Shown here one piece after another: positions 5,536-9,295 of a DNA stretch of 9,295 nt. Origin of the DNA: an uncultured Bacteroidales bacterium (lineage in GTDB: Bacteria; Bacteroidota; Bacteroidia; Bacteroidales; Paludibacteraceae); NCBI GenBank assembly GCA_934716995.1, contig CAKUYO010000061.1, positions 1 through 9,295 of the forward strand. The letters are read 5' to 3'. The position numbers were made by a program, and so were the translations under genes. The notes below the pieces were generated by a model, which ran no database searches, was not told the origin of the DNA, and saw nothing but the letters and a program-made list of their open reading frames with translations. Positions within the stretch are counted from its first letter, which is position 1, and each line of letters begins with the position of its first letter.

Positions 5536-6906
5536 ATGACTTAATTGTACAATCTTAATTTCTTAACATCCATCTATAAAAATGCAAACGTAGCAAAGAG
5601 ACTCGAAATTGTGATCAATGCTACTGAGATTGTAAGAATTGCAAAAGAAAGCAAACTAATCGAACGAGAAAGAAACTTCGATGTAGTTGCTTTTATATGC
5701 GCTTTTCTCGATTTCAATGATAGAGGATGTCTTTCAACCTCAAAGTATACGATTAACAACTTCAGACTGAATTACTACGGTAAATACGCAACCAACAGTA
5801 TTTCAGACAAAGCTTTTCATAATCAAATCAGAAAGCCTGAATTCATAACCTTTATTGAAAGGCTACTGATAAGACTCTCAGCTTATATAGGAATGGATAA
5901 TCCATGGACAGTACATCAAGATCTAGCTAATCTGCTTTCATCATTAGGTATATCTGATGATGTTTCAGTTGATGGCTGTATCTTCTTTGTAAGATCATCC
6001 TGCAGAAACCACTTTGACTGTAACACAGTAGGCAGAAAGCGTACGCAAAGAGGAGTGCAGCAGGAAAACGCTGGTATAAAGGTACATGTGGTCTTTTCAA
6101 ATCTCACAGGAGCAATATCTCATGTGACTATAACAGAGGGCACCGGTTCTGAAAGAGCTCAAGTCAGAGCTGATGAGTATGCTAAAGGAACTCTGTTTAC
6201 CACAGATAGAGGTTACATAGACTATGACGGAGAGAATGATTATTCAACGAGAAATCAGTTTCACCTGATACGTTACAGAGATAACATTCAGGGAGTGATT
6301 ACTGAAGCCTATGATGGAATAACCATGGCTCCTATACCAGAGCTTATTGGATAAAGCCCTTCCTGTGAACTATCTTCAACTGTCAGTGCAGAATATATCG
6401 AGATGATGGTAGTTCGCAAAGGTGAGGACTATCCTGTAATGGTTGTCAGAGTCAGAACTCCTGATGGAAACTCATCCTACTATGGCACAAACATGTCAAA
6501 GGACTTGGTTCCTGCTAAAGCTCTGTATCTGCTCTACAGATGCAGATGGGAAGGCTCTGAGCATACCTTTAAGGCTTTACAGTCTGGTGACGGCATGAGA
6601 GCAATTAACTCAAGCATTAAGGATATTATTGTGACATTCTTGCTTGGTAAACTGTTGACCTATACCTTTAAGCAAATGGTAGCTTCTGTTGCTAAAAGAA
6701 TAGCCTAGGCAAACGGTTCATTCAGTATTCTTAGAATTCATACTGTCTTTGAACAGTCAGAGAAGATAATAAGAGCGTTCTCAAATGGAACCAGAAGCTC
6801 AATATACGATGTTCTCCATAAAGAGAAAGACAGGATCATTGAATCCCTTACCAGAAAAAAAGTCAGCAAAAGAAACAATCTTTTTAAGATCTTCCTACAG
6901 TTGTGA
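5536..6906 (+). pseudogene. IS4-family DDE transposase with three in-frame stop codons
   Basis: A single frame of 457 codons runs from ATG 5536 (GGTAGA just upstream) to TGA 6904-6906, broken only by TAA 5542-5544 (codon 3), TAA 6352-6354 and TAG 6706-6708. No frameshift is needed. Family features are D about residue 146 (VSVDGC), D about residue 224 (TTDRGY) and E about residue 342 in YRCRWEGSEHTFKALQSG, the IS4 Y-R-E-K region, so all three catalytic positions survive. The last part, after TAG, reads ANGSFSILRIHTVFEQSEKI and on to LFKIFLQL. The stop at codon 3 would force use of TTG 5545, which has no proper ribosome site. The protein should be non-functional. The substitution-only damage contrasts with the indel-rich ISL3 and IS3 neighbours. 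Confidence 0.9.
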
Positions 6907-6916
6907 AAACTATAGG
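6902..6916 (-). repeat. IS4 right inverted repeat
   Basis: TGTGAAAACTATAGG; its first bases contain the natural TGA stop of the transposase (6904-6906). Confidence 0.7.
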
Positions 6917-7071
6917 TAATTTAATAAAGAGTAGAACTTAATTTCTTAAGTTCTTGGGTATGGTTTTGATTAGACTTCTACATACTGGGTATCAAAGTAT
7001 TCCATGAGGTAGGCTAAGGCTAACAGAGGATTGTTCTTAAATATCTTAAAGCCTTAGGAGACATAATAGAT
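6917..7071. other. Short spacer between the IS4 and IS3 elements, with a strong dyad
   Basis: No gene is seen. GAACTTAA 6934-6941 and TTAAGTTC 6946-6953 form a perfect 8-bp stem with a 4-nt TTTC loop, 17 bp outside the IS4 end. It is not followed by a T-run, so its role is unknown; it may be the remains of a terminator or of an older element end. Confidence 0.4.
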
Positions 7072-7088
7072 TGTGACACGCAAATGAA

Positions 7089-7108
7089 CCTCAAGACAGA
7101 GCTTGAGG
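7089..7108 (+). promoter_or_regulatory. Hairpin in the leader of the IS3 transposase
   Basis: CCTCAAG 7089-7095 and CTTGAGG 7102-7108 form a perfect 7-bp stem with a 6-nt loop, 8 nt before the ribosome site AGGAG (7116-7120). Unlike the dyads in the ISL3 and IS4 elements it does not include the ribosome site, so its role is unclear. Confidence 0.4.
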
Positions 7109-7129
7109 ATAAAACAGGAGTCATAAACT

Positions 7130-8909
7130 ATGCAAAGAAAGCAGTACACTGAAGGTGAGAAACTTGGGATGGCAAAAACATACCTAGAAAGTGGGCTTAC
7201 AAAATACAGATTTGTTATGAGTCATTCTGAATATAAGACATCAACTTTATTCAAGTGGCTCAATAAGTATTCAAAGCAGTTAGAAGGTACAGCTACATAT
7301 ACTGACAATAATTCTGAGACTTCAGTAAAGCTTGATTCAGTAGAGAAGTTTAATTCAGTTGTAGATACGGCTAAAATGAACAAAGAGGAGATAGGCGCCT
7401 ATTGCAGAAGCAATGGCATCTATTCAACAGAACTGGATTTAAGGAAGTATTCAAATAACAAGAAGGTCCTACAGCAAGAGGCAGAGCTACAGAGATTAAG
7501 AGCTTAGAATCGAGAGCTTAGAGAGTATAAGTCTAAATCAGAGAAGAGCCTGAAAAACAAAGAAACAGAGCTTAGCAGAATGACAGATGCCTTAGCTGAA
7601 TATGCGGTTAAGGAGGCATTCTTAAAAAAAAGCTCAGGCGCTCTTCGAAAAAAAAAGAGGAGCGCTAACTTCAGATGCTGATAAACAGCGTATTTTAAAG
7701 TTCATAGATGACAACCGTATCAGCGTTCATATTGATACTGTCGTGTTATCCTGTGGAACCTTTTGTGTTAACCGTTCTTATACGCTTACAGTAAGCTATA
7801 TGGCTGACTACCTTGGTATTAGTAAGAATACCTATACCAACTGGAAGAAAAGCTTTCAGGATAAGCGTAAATGTGCCAAGCACGTTAACAATATGAAATA
7901 CACTGAAGAAGAACATCTGCAGGCATATTGTGCTTTAATGCTCAATCCTGATGTTTCTCAATCAGAGCTAGTTACTAAATACCTTGATGAGAAAGGTATT
8001 TATTTAGGCTCAGCAAAGTGGCTTTATCGTCTGCTTGAGGAGGTAAAGAGAAATGCCAGAAGAGGTTGTTCTAGCAACAGCAACAAAGATGACTCTGTAG
8101 AGCGCAGAACACTTACTGCTACCAGACCTAATCAGGTTTGGGTATGGGATATTACATACCTGTACAAAACAAATCCTTTAGGTGAATATTTCTACCTTTA
8201 TGCGGTCATGGATTTATTCAGTAGAAATATGATATACTGGGAAGTTCAAATACTCAGTCAGCTGATATTGTTGCCAGATTCATAGAAAAGGCAGTTAAAA
8301 AGATTGGTTTTATAAAGCCTAAAAATGAAATGCTGAATACTGACGGAGCTAACTCTGATATCTTTGGAAACGTCCTGGAACTGCACAGTGACAATGGTGC
8401 TCCAATGAGAGGTTCAACCACGTATCCAAGTGTCTGGAACTTGTAATATCATGCACCTACAACAGACCAAGACACAGTAATGATAATGCACATATGGAGC
8501 CTCATTCAGACTGCTCAAACATGGTTATGAGATACTTATACCAGAGAGTATTGACTCTCTGGAGCAGGTACGTGTTTGGGTTGATAGTTACTATGACTGG
8601 TACAACAATAAGCTCCGTCACAGTGGCATCTGCTATATAACGCCCAAGGACAGTTATGACAGCAAAGGCAAAGAACTAATGGCCAATCGTAACAGGATCA
8701 TGGAAGAATTCTATGAGAGACATTCAAAGCAGAAAGCTTTTGCTGAAGCTACAGGCAAGAGAAAATTCTGGAAGATGCATGAAAAGGCTGTTGTTATGCC
8801 TTTTTACTCTAGAAGATCAAAGGTTAAAAACAAGATCAGAGGACAAAAGCTTGATAGTGGTGAATGGGCTAATGTAGGCAAGGGTGAAGAGCTTAAGAAA
8901 GCTGGTTAA
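7130..8909 (+). pseudogene. IS3-family transposase pseudogene (OrfA/OrfB-like)
   Basis: ATG 7130 follows AGGAG by 9 nt. The N-terminal part is an OrfA-like DNA-binding domain (EKLGMAKTYLESGL, STLFKWLNKYSKQ), then a coiled-coil segment LQQEAELQRLRA-stop-NRELREYK broken by TAG 7505-7507. At the A8 tract 7624-7631 the frame changes and continues KKAQALFEKKRGALTSDADK, then MADYLGISKNTYTNWKK and the integrase domain: RPNQVWVWDITYL (first D, codon 8148), AVMDLFSRNMIYWEV, HSDNGAPMRGST (second D, codon 8390), RPRHSNDNAHME (E, codon 8497), YYDWYNNKLRHSGI. One-base losses near 8247, 8420-8427 and 8500-8503 put the D, D and E codons in three different frames. Correcting the last two gives 35 residues between the second D and E, the IS3 DD(35)E spacing. 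About 593 codons in all, long for the family. Natural stop TAA 8907-8909. Confidence 0.88.
7624..7656 (+). promoter_or_regulatory. A8 and A9 tracts at the OrfA/OrfB frame change of the IS3 transposase
   Basis: Eight A residues at 7624-7631 (context CTT-A8-GCTCAG) mark the point where the upstream frame (EAFL) must pass to the downstream frame (KKAQALFEKK). A second run of nine A residues lies at 7648-7656. Reading A7 instead of A8 joins both halves in one frame, so loss of one A by polymerase slippage would restore the protein. IS3 elements commonly use A-rich ribosomal -1 frameshift sites, but the change needed here is +1 (or -2), so this may instead be a plain indel mutation. Confidence 0.45.
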
Positions 8910-8928
8910 AGAAAAGGTTTTCTTTTCT
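8910..8928 (+). terminator. Weak hairpin just after the IS3 transposase
   Basis: AGAAAAG 8910-8916 pairs with CTTTTCT 8922-8928 around a 5-nt loop, directly after the stop codon. There is no following U-tract and the stem is AT-rich, so it is a weak candidate. Confidence 0.25.
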
Positions 8929-9238
8929 CCCCGCTCCCTCATATCCTTGAAAAAGAAATGTGAGGTATAGCCAAAGTTAAAAGGTTCGTCACAAACTAAC
9001 TGTACAATAACCGTTGTTAGAGATGTGCTTTTTGGCTATAAGATAATGAGATCGACCTATGCAAGATCATCTGATTGACTAAAAAAAGATCTATGAGTCA
9101 AATTAATAAGATCTGCCATTTGGCCAATTTACAATTTTGTGACATCTGTCAAGTGGTGGATTGACCATATTAGTTTTACTGATCATTGTCGGTTACAAGA
9201 CATTCAATGATAAAATTTCAAAGGCGATAAGACATTAT
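8929..9238. other. Gene-free region upstream of the last gene, with clustered TGAC/GTCA dyads
   Basis: I find no coding sequence here. The region contains TTGACT 9075-9080 with AGTCAA 9096-9101, the near-perfect operator-like palindrome TGACA-TC-TGTCA at 9140-9151, and GTCAA 9148-9152 with TTGAC 9161-9165. It presumably holds the end of the IS3 element and the control region of the gene starting at 9239. Confidence 0.45.
9208..9216 (+). promoter_or_regulatory. Possible extended -10 promoter for the gene at 9239
   Basis: TGATAAAAT carries the TGn extension and TAAAAT (5 of 6 to consensus). No good -35 box lies 16-18 bp upstream, which extended -10 promoters can tolerate. It would start transcription about 16 nt before ATG 9239. 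In an AT-rich genome such matches occur by chance. Confidence 0.3.
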
Positions 9239-9295
9239 ATGACAAAACAAGTTTACATAAGTATTTCAGCTGATTTTATACATCACGGAATAACT
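9239..9295 (+). CDS. Probable nucleotidyltransferase, N-terminal 19 codons (cut by window end)
   Basis: ATG 9239 opens MTKQVYISISADFIHHGIT, which runs off the window. The pattern VYIS-x-SAD-x-IH-x-G resembles the N-terminus of cytidylyltransferase-type nucleotidyltransferases, including the domain joined to phosphoenolpyruvate mutase in phosphonate pathways, where the usual motif is ADLIHPGH. The fourth motif position here is Ile rather than His (HHGI against HxGH), which may reflect a subfamily or a lesion. The family transfers CMP or AMP to phosphorylated small molecules, fitting decoration of a surface polysaccharide. Ribosome site: AAGG 9221-9224 is rather distant. With so little sequence the call is tentative. 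Confidence 0.5.
   Translation, partial: MTKQVYISISADFIHHGIT

Larger units (their letters stand above)
5394..6916 (+). mobile_element. IS4-family insertion sequence, about 1523 bp
   Basis: Ends are set by an inverted repeat matching at 14 of 15 positions: CCCATAGTTTTCACA at 5394-5408 and TGTGAAAACTATAGG at 6902-6916. The repeat overlaps the transposase stop codon. The interval holds one transposase on the + strand with IS4-type features, and the length suits the family. I cannot find the 9-12 bp target duplication expected for IS4 elements: left flank ACAAGTTTTT, right flank TAATTTAATA. One end may therefore have been altered, or the true ends differ slightly. Confidence 0.75.
7072..8993 (+). 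mobile_element. IS3-family insertion sequence (degenerate; ends tentative)
   Basis: The transposase pseudogene at 7130-8909 clearly marks an IS3-family element. Its ends are uncertain. TGTGAC at 7072-7077 and GTCACA at 8988-8993 form a short TG...CA inverted repeat at plausible distances from the gene (58 bp before the start, 84 bp after the stop), but similarity beyond six or seven bases is weak and the flanks (GAT and AAC) give no 3-bp duplication. Treat the boundaries as a proposal. Confidence 0.4.

Noticed and set aside
5545..6354. TTG 5545 as an authentic start of the IS4 transposase
   Set aside because: ATG 5536 is in the same frame with a well placed ribosome site; TTG only follows the premature TAA at codon 3.
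634..7507. Genome-wide reassignment of TAA/TAG to glutamine
   Set aside because: The SDR, glf, epimerase, IS66, ISL3 and rfbG frames all end at the family-expected length with TAA or TAG, and the intact genes contain no internal ones; many lesions are frameshifts that recoding cannot explain.

Overview
This is an AT-rich bacterial window that looks like a decayed O-antigen/capsule biosynthesis locus bracketed and broken by insertion sequences. The gene content (CDP-sugar dehydratase, UDP-galactopyranose mutase glf, RmlC-type epimerase) points to a surface-polysaccharide locus, probably of a Gram-negative host. AAGG-type ribosome sites and AT-rich codon choice would suit an AT-rich gammaproteobacterium such as the Succinivibrionaceae, but that placement is a guess.

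Layout. 1-200: right end of an IS66-family element. 201-886 and 2335-2362: remains of rfbG (CDP-glucose 4,6-dehydratase), cut at its N-terminal side by the IS66 element, carrying two one-base deletions and a nonsense codon, then split near its C-terminus by an ISL3-family element (887-2334) flanked by a perfect 8-bp target duplication (AGAAATAG). Removing the ISL3 element rejoins the last codons of rfbG, 13 bp before the next gene. 2376-5116: three intact genes on the + strand, an extended SDR sugar-nucleotide reductase/epimerase, glf, and an RmlC-like sugar-nucleotide epimerase whose usual catalytic Tyr position reads Phe. 5117-5393: no recognisable gene. 5394-6916: an IS4-family element whose transposase has three in-frame stops and no frameshift. 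6917 to about 9000: an IS3-family element, split by one nonsense codon and at least four frame changes but keeping its D, D and E codons. 9239-9295: the first 19 codons of a probable HxGH-type nucleotidyltransferase, running off the window.

How the genes fit together. rfbG, the SDR gene and the RmlC-like gene would form a sensible CDP-4-keto-6-deoxyhexose pathway (dehydration, epimerisation, reduction), while glf supplies UDP-galactofuranose. With rfbG hit at least five times, the CDP-deoxysugar branch should be dead unless another dehydratase copy exists, leaving the SDR and the epimerase intact but orphaned.

The most distinctive points are the exact ISL3 insertion footprint, a 22-bp triplication that by itself shifts the ISL3 transposase frame, start-occluding inverted repeats in two unrelated elements, an A8/A9 slippage site in the IS3 element, and a set of nonsense codons that are all TAA or TAG. 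I found no clear new defence system or other wholly new machinery; the window is mainly a fossil record of serotype-locus decay.
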